Shown: in pieces, positions 17,801-26,065 of the stretch
Numbering within the stretch: the first letter of the stretch is position 1
How the letters are laid out: each line of letters starts with the position of its first letter
Origin: Modestobacter versicolor
GTDB taxonomy: Bacteria; Actinomycetota; Actinomycetes; Mycobacteriales; Geodermatophilaceae
NCBI RefSeq assembly: GCF_014195485.1
Contig: NZ_JACIBU010000001.1
Coordinates: forward strand, 558,001-622,000
Direction of reading: 5' to 3'
DNA: 64,000 nucleotides
Program-made: the position numbers and the translations under genes
Notes under the pieces: model-generated
Database searches by the model: none
Seen by the model: the letters and a program-made list of their open reading frames with translations, nothing else
Told to the model about the DNA's origin: nothing

Positions 17801-18664
17801 TCAGGCAAGGTCCCTCAGCATCTGCTGGCGCCAGGCCTCGGTGGGTGCCAGGTCGTTGAAGGTGAAGACGTGGAAGCCCTCGAGGTGGTTGTCCGGCTTG
17901 CCGATGTGCGGGGCCAGCCCCTTGATGATCTTGTCAGGGCTGTACCCGCCGGGGATGAAGAACCTCCAGAGCAGGTTCTGCTGCTTCTTGAGGAACTTCG
18001 CCGACTCGCCGATCCCGAGGCCACCGGAGACCCGCATCAGCTTCTGCCGGTGGACCGCGCCGGGCACGCCCACGTGGATCGGCAGGTCGATGCCACGGTT
18101 CTTCAGCTCGCGGGCCCAGGTCAGGATGACCTTCGGGTCGAACACGATCTGAGTCTTGATGTGGTTGGCCAGCGGCGCCTTGTCCTTGAGCGCCTGGAAC
18201 AGCAGCTCGGCCGGCGCGCTCGGGTGGCCCTCGGGGTGGCCGCCGATGCCGATGTCGGTGAACCCGTGGTCCAGCTCGTGCAGCGCCACCAGCAGCTCGT
18301 GGGCGTTCTTGAAGCCGGTGGGCTCGTCGGTCGGGTCGCCGCCCACGACGAACACGTCGGTGATGCCGGCCTCGCGGCAGCGGGCGACGACGTCGGTCAG
18401 GTGGGCCCGGTCGCGGACCTGCTGGGCGGACAGGTGCGGGGCGACCGAGTACCCGTGGCCGGCCAGGGCGATCGTCAGGTCGATGGTCGCGTCCTGCCCC
18501 TTGGCGGGGGAGGCGGTCACGGTCAGCCGGACGTCCTTGGGGACGTTGTCCAGCACGGCCTGCTCGGTCTTCTTGAACGGGATGACCTCGAACCCGAGGT
18601 CGTTGATCGCCCGCTTCAGCGACTCCCGCGTGGCTCCGTCCCGGACGGTCAGCGCGCGCTTCAC
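17801..18664 (-). CDS. metF: Methylenetetrahydrofolate reductase, atypical
   Basis: 287 residues, MTHFR TIM barrel. In aromatic O-demethylation it works in the oxidising direction, from 5-methyl-THF to 5,10-methylene-THF. FEVIPFKK holds the expected catalytic Glu, APHLSAQQVRDRAHL and VVGGDPTDEPTGF follow, then GIGGHPEGHPSA (the YPEVHPE-like motif) and TQIVFDP. It differs from E. coli-type MetF at many positions and resembles the short variant that accompanies LigM in sphingomonads, as I recall. GTG at 18664 has GGGAGA about 9 bases upstream; farther in-frame starts lack conservation. The promoter at 18749-18832 carries the island's shared element pair. Confidence 0.88.
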   Translation of the reverse strand: MKRALTVRDGATRESLKRAINDLGFEVIPFKKTEQAVLDNVPKDVRLTVTASPAKGQDATIDLTIALAGHGYSVAPHLSAQQVRDRAHLTDVVARCREAGITDVFVVGGDPTDEPTGFKNAHELLVALHELDHGFTDIGIGGHPEGHPSAPAELLFQALKDKAPLANHIKTQIVFDPKVILTWARELKNRGIDLPIHVGVPGAVHRQKLMRVSGGLGIGESAKFLKKQQNLLWRFFIPGGYSPDKIIKGLAPHIGKPDNHLEGFHVFTFNDLAPTEAWRQQMLRDLA

Positions 18665-18748
18665 GTGGTGTCTCCCTCTGCACTGGTCGGGCGAGTTCCC
18701 GCCGCGGCGGACGGTCGGCGGCAGCCCGGCGTCGTCCGCCTGACCTCC

Positions 18749-18832
18749 ATGGTGACCTGGACCACCCGGGCCCGGGACGGTGGCATGACGGCACCTGCGG
18801 CACCGGATCGGTCGCCGCCCGTAGGTCAATCG
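18749..18832 (-). promoter_or_regulatory. Shared-element promoter of metF
   Basis: Minus-strand reading: outer element CGATTGACCTA (18832-18822), then inner element GTCATGCC (18789-18782) whose start is 43 bases on, then 27 bases, then CACCAT (18754-18749) as a weak -10. The outer element fits CNNWTGWC exactly. The inner one keeps GTCAT but ends C instead of G. Of the seven promoters with this layout it has the poorest -10. Confidence 0.55.
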
Positions 18833-18879
18833 TCGCGGTCGCCCCGGCTGCGGCGCCGGGACCGGCCCCGGACGACGGA

Positions 18880-18915
18880 CGCCCGCTCCCCCTGGTGGTC
18901 CGGGAGGAGCGGGCG
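18880..18915 (-). terminator. Terminator of importer operon 1
   Basis: A 10-bp inverted repeat, CGCCCGCTCC (18880-18889) with GGAGCGGGCG (18906-18915), just past the stop of the substrate-binding-protein gene at 18933. Confidence 0.6.
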
Positions 18916-18932
18916 GGTCCGGTCGGTCGAGG

Positions 18933-20204
18933 TCAGAACAGCGGGTCGGTCTCCTCGGCCTGGTACTGCACGGCGACCGCGCTGAGCCCGTAGGGCGTCG
19001 CGGGGTCGTAGGAGTAGATGGTCGTCGACTGGGGGAGCACCCGGTCCTCGGGCTGGCCGAGGGTCAGGTCGCCGTTGAGCCCCTGGAAGTCGATCTTGTC
19101 CATCTCGGTCAGGGCCTGGCGCAGCCCCGGGCCGGAGAGGTCGCCGTCCTCGACGGCCTGCTCGAGCAGCGTGGTGACGGCGACGGCCTGGATGTAGCCG
19201 TAGACGTGCTGCAGGGTCAGGTCGGTGTCGCCCAGCGACTCCTTGAGGATCCGGATCCCCTCGATGGACTCGTCGCTGAGGTCGGCGCCGGGCCCGGTGA
19301 AGAGGACGTTCTCCTGGAGGTACTGCGCGATCGGGGTGCCGGCGAAGGCCGTCGAGTTGGCGATGAACTCGGCGATCCACTGCGGCTTGAAGTCCAGCTG
19401 GGTGGCCGCGGCCACCATCGCCGGGGTGTTGTTCACCGCGCCGCTGAAGGCGACGACCTCGCAGCCGGCCTGCTTGAGCTCCTGCATCTGCGCGGTCAGC
19501 GCGGTGTCCAGCGGGGCGTACCGCTGCACCGAGGTGACCGTGGTGCCCAGCTGCTCGGTGGCGAAGGTCAGCCCCTCCTCGACCGCGTCGCCCCACTCGC
19601 TGTCGTAGCCGAGCTCGCAGTAGACGGCGTCCTTGAGCGAGGGGTCCTGCTCGTTGAGGTAGGCGACCGCGTTGACCACGTTCGTCTGGTACGAGGGGAA
19701 GACCGGCAGCAGGGCCGGCTCGTCGCGCAGCTCGGCCGCCTGGTTGCTCGGCACCGCCACCGCCTCGTCGCGGTTGAGGATCGGCACCAGCGCCTTGACC
19801 GAGGGCGTGCCGAGGATGCCGGAGAGCATCACGACCTCGTCCTTGATCTGCTGGTAGGCCTGCACCGTCACCTGGGCGTCGTACTGGTTGTCCGCGGTGA
19901 CCAGCTCGATCTCGTACTCACCGGCGATGCCGCCGTTGGCGTTGACCTCGTCGAACCAGGCCTGCTGGCCGAGCAGCTGCTCGCGCGCCGTGGCCGAGAT
20001 CGGGCCGCTGAGCGCGACCAGGTTGCCGACCGCGATGGTGCCGGCGTCGGGGTCGAACCCGGGCACGGCGGCCGGCGCGCCGCCGGACCCGGAGTCGTCG
20101 CTCCCGCCGGTGGTGCTCTGCGCACCGCACGCCGTCACGGCCAGCGCGGTGCTCAGGATCAGAGCGGGGATCGGCAGGCCGAGCCCCCGGGGACGGTGCC
20201 TCAT
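18933..20204 (-). CDS. Importer 1 substrate-binding lipoprotein (Peripla_BP_6)
   Basis: 423 residues. The signal peptide ends in lipobox VTAC (LAVTACGAQ), followed by a Gly/Ser linker and the leucine/aromatic-acid binding fold: GTIAVGNLVALSGPISATAREQ, then DNQYDAQVTVQAYQQIKDEVVMLSG. This family feeds Liv- or HAAT-type ABC importers, and in catabolic islands the ligand is often an aromatic acid. It is the last gene of a five-gene minus-strand operon, starting in a 4-base overlap with the permease. The regulatory link to metF and purU argues for a methoxylated aromatic ligand rather than an amino acid. Confidence 0.9.
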   Translation of the reverse strand: MRHRPRGLGLPIPALILSTALAVTACGAQSTTGGSDDSGSGGAPAAVPGFDPDAGTIAVGNLVALSGPISATAREQLLGQQAWFDEVNANGGIAGEYEIELVTADNQYDAQVTVQAYQQIKDEVVMLSGILGTPSVKALVPILNRDEAVAVPSNQAAELRDEPALLPVFPSYQTNVVNAVAYLNEQDPSLKDAVYCELGYDSEWGDAVEEGLTFATEQLGTTVTSVQRYAPLDTALTAQMQELKQAGCEVVAFSGAVNNTPAMVAAATQLDFKPQWIAEFIANSTAFAGTPIAQYLQENVLFTGPGADLSDESIEGIRILKESLGDTDLTLQHVYGYIQAVAVTTLLEQAVEDGDLSGPGLRQALTEMDKIDFQGLNGDLTLGQPEDRVLPQSTTIYSYDPATPYGLSAVAVQYQAEETDPLF

Positions 20205-21352
20205 TGCGTGTCCTCTCGGTGGGTGGTGCGGGGAGGTCGGCCGGCGGTGCCGCCGGACGGTCGGACGGCGCGACGGATGCGTCCGAGGGTGGCCACCAGC
20301 CCCTTGGGCTCGGCCAGCAGGAAGACGACGATCATCGCGCCGTAGAGGATCAGGCTCAGGTCGGTCGTGGTGAGCCCGGCGTTCCCGCCCTGGGCCATGA
20401 ACGGCAGGCTGGTGGCGAACTGGTCGACGAACACCGGCACCAGCGTCACGAACACCGCGCCGAGCACCGGGCCCCACAGCGAGGCCAGCCCGCCGATCAC
20501 GATGATCGCCAGGTACTGCACCGACAGGTCGATGTTGAAGCTGTCGGGGCGGATGTACTCCAGGTTCACCGCGAGCAGCCCGCCGGCGATGCCGCCCAGG
20601 GCGGAGGCCAGCACGAAGGCGTTGGTCTGGGTGCGCATCATCCGGACGCCGAGCACCTCGGCGGCGACGTCGTGGTCGCGGACGGCCTGCATGGCCCGGC
20701 CGCCGCGGGTGCGCATCACGTTGGCCACGACCAGCAGGACCAGCCCCAGGACCGCCCAGATGAGGATGAACAGCCCCTGCTCGCGGGCGAACACCAGCGT
20801 GCCGAGGGTGAGCTCCTCGAAGTCGATCGGCCCCAGGGTGGCCCGGGCCTCGACGATCGTGCCCTCGTTGCCGCCGGTGATCGATCGCAGGTTGCGGGCG
20901 ACGTAGATGCCGATGAAGACCAGCGCCAGCGAGACGATCATCAGGTACGGCCCGCGCAGCCGGAGGGCGAAGGGCGCAACCGCTGCGCCGACCAGGCCGG
21001 CCGCGATGCCCGCTGCCGGCAGCCAGAGGACCATCGGCAGGTCGAGGATGCCGCCCACCCACTGGGCGACGAAGGCCCCGAGCCCGACGAAGAAGGCGTG
21101 GCCGAGGGAGAGCTGGCCGGCGTACCCGGTGAGCACGTTCAGCCCGACCGCGGCGATCGCCGCCACCCCGGCGGCGTTGAGGATGCCCAGCCAGTACGTG
21201 CTGGTCATGTTCAGCGGCACCGCGATCACCAGCACGATGAAGACCAGCACGCCGATCCGGCCGGCCCGGGAGCCCACCAGCCGCAGCGGTGGCACCGTCC
21301 GCTGGGGGGTCGCGAGGGTCGAGCCCGTCGGTGTGGAGACGTCGGTGGCCAT
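20201..21352 (-). CDS. Importer 1 permease, LivM type
   Basis: 383 residues with about nine membrane segments. LivM/branched-chain signatures: LNVLTGYAGQLSLGHAFFVGLGAF near residue 70, LRLRGPYLMIVSLALVFIGIYVARN, the EAA-like loop RTRGGRAMQAVRDHDVAAEVLGV, and the end DLSLILYGAMIVVFLLAEPKGL. ATG at 21352 shares its first base with the LivH stop (TGATG). The C-terminal tail is basic and cytoplasmic. Confidence 0.9.
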   Translation of the reverse strand: MATDVSTPTGSTLATPQRTVPPLRLVGSRAGRIGVLVFIVLVIAVPLNMTSTYWLGILNAAGVAAIAAVGLNVLTGYAGQLSLGHAFFVGLGAFVAQWVGGILDLPMVLWLPAAGIAAGLVGAAVAPFALRLRGPYLMIVSLALVFIGIYVARNLRSITGGNEGTIVEARATLGPIDFEELTLGTLVFAREQGLFILIWAVLGLVLLVVANVMRTRGGRAMQAVRDHDVAAEVLGVRMMRTQTNAFVLASALGGIAGGLLAVNLEYIRPDSFNIDLSVQYLAIIVIGGLASLWGPVLGAVFVTLVPVFVDQFATSLPFMAQGGNAGLTTTDLSLILYGAMIVVFLLAEPKGLVATLGRIRRAVRPSGGTAGRPPRTTHREDTQ

Positions 21353-22242
21353 CAGATCCGCCTGACCTTCTTGGTCCCGAACAGGCCCTCGGGACGGACG
21401 AGCATGACCACGAGCATGAGCAGGTAGGGGACGACCTCGTAGAAGCCGGCGCCGAAGGACTCGGGGACCCGGACGACGGCGAACTGCTGGACGATGCCGA
21501 CGAACAGGCCGCCCAGGACGGCGCCCAGCGGCGACTCGAGGCCGCCCAGGATGATCACCGGGATCGCGAGCAGCGCGTACTGCTCGAGGCCCGGGCCGAG
21601 GCCGGCGCCGGCCGTGGTGGCCAGCATCGTGCCGCCGAAGGCGCCGAGTGCCCCGGCGATGCCCCAGGAGAGCCGGTGGACGGTGCGGTCGCTGACCCCC
21701 TGGGCCAGCGCCGCCTCCGGGTCCAGGGCGGTGGCCTGCATGGCCAGGCCGAGCCGGGAGAACCGGAAGAAGGCGCCGAAGGCGGCCAGCAGGACCAGGG
21801 TCGAGATGATCACCGCCAGGTCGCGGTGGGTGATGGTCAGGTCGCCCACCCGGAGGACGTCCAGCCCCCACGGGTCACCGAGGTTCTTCTGGTCCGGCCC
21901 CCAGATCCCCGCGGCGACCGGGGGGATGATGATCAGCAGGCCGAAGGTGACCAGGATCGGCGTGAAGAGGTTCGCGGTCGCGATCCGGTGCACGATCGTG
22001 GCCTCGAGGAGCACCGCCAGCGCGGACACCAGCACGATCGACAGCAGCACCGCCAGGACGAAGGGCAGCCCCCACGTCTGGTGGGCGGTGTAGCTGAGGT
22101 AGCCGCCCAGCACGACGAAGCCGCCCTGGGTGAGGTTGAAGACCCCGGTGGACTTCGCCACGACCACGAAGCCGAGCGCCAGCAGCGCCAGCACGCAGCC
22201 GAGCGAGATGCCCGAGATCAGGATCTGCAGGTTCGCGGTCAC
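21352..22242 (-). CDS. Importer 1 permease, LivH type
   Basis: 296 residues with about eight membrane segments. LivH features: NLQILISGISLGCVLALLALGF at the start, STGVFNLTQGGFVVLGGYLSY, the EAA-like ALDPEAALAQGVSDRTVHRLSW and the end PYLLMLVVMLVRPEGLFG. It pairs with the LivM-type permease to form the translocation channel. GTG at 22242 overlaps the ATPase stop by 4 bases. Confidence 0.9.
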   Translation of the reverse strand: MTANLQILISGISLGCVLALLALGFVVVAKSTGVFNLTQGGFVVLGGYLSYTAHQTWGLPFVLAVLLSIVLVSALAVLLEATIVHRIATANLFTPILVTFGLLIIIPPVAAGIWGPDQKNLGDPWGLDVLRVGDLTITHRDLAVIISTLVLLAAFGAFFRFSRLGLAMQATALDPEAALAQGVSDRTVHRLSWGIAGALGAFGGTMLATTAGAGLGPGLEQYALLAIPVIILGGLESPLGAVLGGLFVGIVQQFAVVRVPESFGAGFYEVVPYLLMLVVMLVRPEGLFGTKKVRRI

Positions 22243-23096
22243 GTGCGTGCTCCGGAGTCGGGACCGGCGTCGGCGGTGGGGGTGTGCAGGCCGGCCGTGG
22301 CCCGGTCGACCAGGGCGTCGCCGCTGCCGCCCAGGTAGGCGCGGATGACCCGGGGGTCGGAGACGGCGACGTCGGGGGTGTCGCAGCAGATGACCTCGCC
22401 GAAGTCGAGGACGAGCACCCGGTCGGCGACCTTGGTCACCAGCGCCATGTCGTGCTCGATCATCACCACGGTGAGGTCCAGCTCCTGCTTGGCGGCGAGC
22501 ACCCACCGGGCCAGCTCGTTGGTCTCCTGGCTGTTCATCCCGGCCACCGGCTCGTCGAGGAGCAGCAGCGTGGGCTGCATGGCCAGCGCCCGGGCCAGCT
22601 CGATCCGCTTCTTGACGCCGTAGGGCAGGTCGTGGACCACCTCGCCGCTGATCTCGTCCAGGCCCATCAGCTCCAGCAGCGGGAGGCAGTCCCGGCGGGC
22701 CTCCTGCTCCTCGCGGCGGGCCCGGCCGAACCACAGGGCGCCGGAGACCAGGCCGGCCTTCATCAGGTGGTGCCGGCCCAGCACCACGTTGTCCAGGACG
22801 GTCATCTCCTCGAACAGCGCGAGGTTCTGGAAGGTGCGGGCGATGCCCAGCGCCGCGATCTGCGCCGGCTTGCGGCCCAGCAGCGACCCGCCCTGGAAGG
22901 TGACCGACCCCGAGCTGGGGCGGTAGACGCCGTTGAGCACGTTCAGCAGCGAGGTCTTGCCCGCGCCGTTGGGCCCGATGACGGCGAAGAACTCGCCCTG
23001 CTGGACCTCGAAGGAGACGTCGCTGATCGCGGTGATGCCACCGAAGGTCAGCCGGAGGTGCTCGGCCTGCAGCAGCGGCTGCCCGGCGGCGGTCAC
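22239..23096 (-). CDS. Importer 1 ATP-binding protein, LivG type
   Basis: 285 residues. Walker A GPNGAGKTS, the long LivG-specific insertion with ARTFQNLALFEEMTVLDNVVLGRHH, signature-like VHDLPYGVKKRIELARALAM (the signature serine-glycine pair is replaced by PYG, as usual for LivG) and Walker B LLLLDEPVAGMN. GTG start overlaps the LivF stop by 4 bases. It energises uptake together with the LivF-type ATPase. Confidence 0.92.
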   Translation of the reverse strand: MTAAGQPLLQAEHLRLTFGGITAISDVSFEVQQGEFFAVIGPNGAGKTSLLNVLNGVYRPSSGSVTFQGGSLLGRKPAQIAALGIARTFQNLALFEEMTVLDNVVLGRHHLMKAGLVSGALWFGRARREEQEARRDCLPLLELMGLDEISGEVVHDLPYGVKKRIELARALAMQPTLLLLDEPVAGMNSQETNELARWVLAAKQELDLTVVMIEHDMALVTKVADRVLVLDFGEVICCDTPDVAVSDPRVIRAYLGGSGDALVDRATAGLHTPTADAGPDSGART

Positions 23097-23899
23097 GCCG
23101 GGGCCCCGTTGCCGGCCGGTGCGTGCTCGTCCGCGGCCTCGTCGAGCCCCAGGTAGAAGGACTGGATGTCCGGGTCGGCCAGCAGCTCCGACGAGGGACC
23201 GTGCTTGGTCACCGCACCGTGGGACAGGATGTAGCCGTGGTCGGAGACGGCCAGCGCCATCATCGCGTTCTGCTCGATCAGCAGGACGCTGGTGCCGGCG
23301 TCCCGGATGGTCCCGATCGTCTCCCGGATCTGGTCGACGATGATCGGGGCGAGGCCCAGGGACGGCTCGTCGAGGACCAGCAGCTCCGGCGACTGCATCA
23401 GGGCGCGCCCCAGGGCGAGCATCTGCTGCTCGCCGCCGGAGAGGTAGCCGGCCCGCTGGTCCAGCCGCTCCCGCAGCTTGGGGAACAGGTCGAGCACCCG
23501 GGTGCGGCTGTCCTTGAGCGCCTGGTCGTTGCGCCGGCTCATCCCGCCGACCGCGAGGTTCTGGTCGACGGTCAGCTCGGCGAAGATCCGGCGCCCCTCC
23601 AGCGTCTGGCTCACGCCGGCCCGGACGACCTGGCCCGGCTTGCGGCCCAGCAGCGAGCGCCCGCGCCAGGTGATGTCGCCGCCGACGACCGTGCCGGAGT
23701 GGAAGGGGAGCATGCCGGTGACGGCGCGGGCCAGGGTGGTCTTGCCGGCGCCGTTGACGCCCATCAGCGCGACCACCGTGCCGGCCGCCACCTCCAGGTC
23801 GACGGACCGCAGTACGGTGATGGCCCGGCCGTAGCGGACGGTGAGGTCCCGGATCACGAGCCCTCCCGACCCAGCTGGCTCCGGTGGCTGACGGTTCAC
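23093..23899 (-). CDS. Importer 1 ATP-binding protein, LivF type
   Basis: 268 residues. Walker A GVNGAGKTT, the LivF-type GVSQTLEGRRIFAELTVDQNLAVGG (normally VPEGRRVF; here SQTLEGRRIF), signature YLSGGEQQMLALGRALM and Walker B LLVLDEPSLGLAP. First gene of the operon. GTG at 23899 lies about 42 bases past the predicted transcription start from TACGTT at 23953-23948. Farther upstream in-frame starts are not conserved and overlap the promoter. Confidence 0.9.
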   Translation of the reverse strand: MNRQPPEPAGSGGLVIRDLTVRYGRAITVLRSVDLEVAAGTVVALMGVNGAGKTTLARAVTGMLPFHSGTVVGGDITWRGRSLLGRKPGQVVRAGVSQTLEGRRIFAELTVDQNLAVGGMSRRNDQALKDSRTRVLDLFPKLRERLDQRAGYLSGGEQQMLALGRALMQSPELLVLDEPSLGLAPIIVDQIRETIGTIRDAGTSVLLIEQNAMMALAVSDHGYILSHGAVTKHGPSSELLADPDIQSFYLGLDEAADEHAPAGNGAPA

Positions 23900-23947
23900 G
23901 ACCGCGCTCCTCAGGGCTGGGTGCGACCCTCGTTGGCCGACGGCCGA

Positions 23948-24063
23948 AACGTAGTGACGGGGGCGGGGGCGCACGAGAGTCCTATGACGTGGGTCACTCA
24001 CCAACTCTCCCGATGGGCCTACGTCATCTGTCCCGGAGCCGGGCGGCCACCGCTCGCTAGCGT
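23948..24063. promoter_or_regulatory. Bidirectional shared-element promoter (importer 1 and acyl-CoA dehydrogenase)
   Basis: CCTATGACGTG (23981-23991) and TACGTCATCTG (24020-24030) form an inverted pair, with 8-base cores at 23981 and 24023 (42 apart). Each acts as the inner element for one direction: 27 bases after the right one is TAGCGT (24058-24063) for the plus strand, and 27 bases after the left one on the minus strand is TACGTT (23953-23948). Neither promoter has a recognisable -35, suggesting activator dependence. Confidence 0.7.
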
Positions 24064-24099
24064 CGGGGGACCGACGAGGCAGCGACGAGGTCAGGGGAC

Positions 24100-25935
24100 A
24101 TGAGCCACTACACCGCCGACCTCCGCGACCTGGAGTTCGACCTGTTCGAGTTCCTGGACTCCCGGGAGCGCTTCGGCACCGGACCGTTCGCGCAGGTGGA
24201 CGCCGAGACCGCCCGCGGGGTGCTCGCCGAGGTGCGCCGGCTGGCCGAGGGGCCGGTCGCCGCGTCCTACGTCGACGCCGACCGCCACCCGCCGGTGTTC
24301 GACCCGGCCACCTCCTCGGTGACGCTGCCCCCGTCGTTCGTGGCCTCGTACCGGGCCTGGCGGGCGGGGGAGTGGTTCCGGCTCGACCTGCCCGAGTCCC
24401 TCGGTGGCTTCGGCGCACCGGCGACGCTGCGCTGGGCGGCCACCGAGATGCTGCTGGGCGCCAACCCGGCCCTGGTCATGTACGGCACCGCGACCACGAT
24501 GAGCACGGTGCTGCACGCGCTGGGCACGCCCGACCAGCAGCGGCTCGGCGAGCTGATGATCGAGCGGGGCTGGGGCGCGACGATGGCGCTCACCGAGCCC
24601 GAGGCCGGCTCCGACGTGGGCGCCGGGCGCACCAGGGCGGTGCGGCAGCCCGACGGCTCGTGGCACCTCACCGGCGTGAAGCGGTTCATCACCGGCGCCG
24701 AGCACGACCTCAGCGACAACATCGTCCACCTGGTGCTGGCCCGACCCGAGGGCGCCGGGCCGGGCACCAAGGGGCTGTCGCTGTTCGTCGTCCCCAAGGT
24801 GCACGTCGACCTGGCCACCGGGGAGCTGGGCGAGCGCAACGGCGTCCACGTCACCGGCGTCGAGAAGAAGATGGGCCTCAAGGTCTCCACCACCTGCGAG
24901 CTGAGCTTCGGCGACACCGGCGTGCCGGCGCAGGGCTGGCTGGTGGGGGAGGTGCACGACGGCATCGCGCAGATGTTCAAGGTCATCGAGTACGCCCGGA
25001 TGGTGGTCGGGGCCAAGGCCGTGGCCACGCTGTCGGCCGGGTACCAGGTCGCGCTGGCCCACGCCAAGGAGCGGGTGCAGGGCGCCGACCTGACCGCGAC
25101 GACGAAGGACGCCCCGCGCGTCACGATCACCCGGCACCCCGACGTCCGCCGCTCGCTGATGCTGCAGAAGGCCTACACCGAGGGCATGCGCGCGCTGTAC
25201 CTGTACACCGCGAGCCTGCGCGACCAGGTGTCGGCGGCGGGGGAGGACGACGGGGAGGCGGCGGCGCTCGCCGAGCGGGTGAACGACCTGCTGCTGCCGG
25301 TCGTGAAGGGCTTCTGCTCCGAGCGGGCCAGCCAGCTGCTGACGGCGGAGACGCTGCAGACCCTGGGCGGCTCCGGCTACCTGCAGGACCACCCGGTCGA
25401 GCAGTACGTGCGCGACTCCAAGATCGACACCCTCTACGAGGGGACGACGGCGATCCAGGGCCAGGACCTCTTCTTCCGCAAGATCGTCCGGGACGGCGGG
25501 GTGGCCCTGGGCTGGCTGGTCGGCCAGGTCGGCGCGACGGCCGCGCCGCGCACCGGGCCGGACGCCCTCGCGGTCGAGCGGCGCCGGCTCGCCACGGGCC
25601 TCGCCGACCTGCAGGGCACGGTGGCCGCGCTGTTCGGCTTCCTGGCCGACGCGGAGCAGGACCGCACGGCGCTCTACCGGATCGGGCAGCACACCACGCG
25701 GCTGCTGCTGGCCACCGGCGACCTGCTCACCGGCTGGCTCCTGGTGCGCCAGGCCGAGGTCGCGCTGGCCGCGCTGGCCGGCGAGGTCCCCGAGGCCGAC
25801 CGGTCCTTCTACGAGGGGAAGCTGGCGGCGGCGCACTTCTTCACCGGCGAGGTGCTGCCCCGGCTCGCGGCCGACCGGGTCGTGGTCGAGAGCACCGACG
25901 ACTCGCTCATGGCGGCGCCCGAGCGCGTGCTCTGA
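24100..25935 (+). CDS. Acyl-CoA dehydrogenase family protein (long, FadE5/DmdC-like)
   Basis: 611 residues, much longer than the 380-400 of simple members. The N-terminal helical domain is followed by the FAD/substrate part (ALTEPEAGSDVGAGRT; KRFITGAEHDLSDN), the catalytic-base region DTLYEGTTAIQGQDLFFRKI and an extra C-terminal helical domain (about residues 480-600). This architecture is that of FadE5 and 3-methylmercaptopropionyl-CoA dehydrogenase. Substrate unknown. It shares the divergent promoter with importer 1 and the island's regulatory element, so an aromatic side-chain (phenylpropanoid-CoA) or a C1-linked role is possible. ATG at 24100 has GACGAGG / AGGGG upstream. Confidence 0.88.
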   Translation: MSHYTADLRDLEFDLFEFLDSRERFGTGPFAQVDAETARGVLAEVRRLAEGPVAASYVDADRHPPVFDPATSSVTLPPSFVASYRAWRAGEWFRLDLPESLGGFGAPATLRWAATEMLLGANPALVMYGTATTMSTVLHALGTPDQQRLGELMIERGWGATMALTEPEAGSDVGAGRTRAVRQPDGSWHLTGVKRFITGAEHDLSDNIVHLVLARPEGAGPGTKGLSLFVVPKVHVDLATGELGERNGVHVTGVEKKMGLKVSTTCELSFGDTGVPAQGWLVGEVHDGIAQMFKVIEYARMVVGAKAVATLSAGYQVALAHAKERVQGADLTATTKDAPRVTITRHPDVRRSLMLQKAYTEGMRALYLYTASLRDQVSAAGEDDGEAAALAERVNDLLLPVVKGFCSERASQLLTAETLQTLGGSGYLQDHPVEQYVRDSKIDTLYEGTTAIQGQDLFFRKIVRDGGVALGWLVGQVGATAAPRTGPDALAVERRRLATGLADLQGTVAALFGFLADAEQDRTALYRIGQHTTRLLLATGDLLTGWLLVRQAEVALAALAGEVPEADRSFYEGKLAAAHFFTGEVLPRLAADRVVVESTDDSLMAAPERVL

Positions 25936-26065
25936 CCCCGCCGGTGGTGGCCCGCGGCCCCGGCCGGTGACGCGACCGGGCGCCCGCTCCTTAGGGTGGG
26001 CCCGGCAGCTGCGCCGCCCGCCGGGCGCGCACGCGTGCCACGATCTCCCCAGGGTGGCCGGGGCC

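Noticed and set aside
18933-23899. Branched-chain amino acid importer
   Set aside because: The family name fits, but promoter sharing with metF, ligAB and purU makes an aromatic acid ligand more likely; left as Liv/HAAT type without livK-style names.
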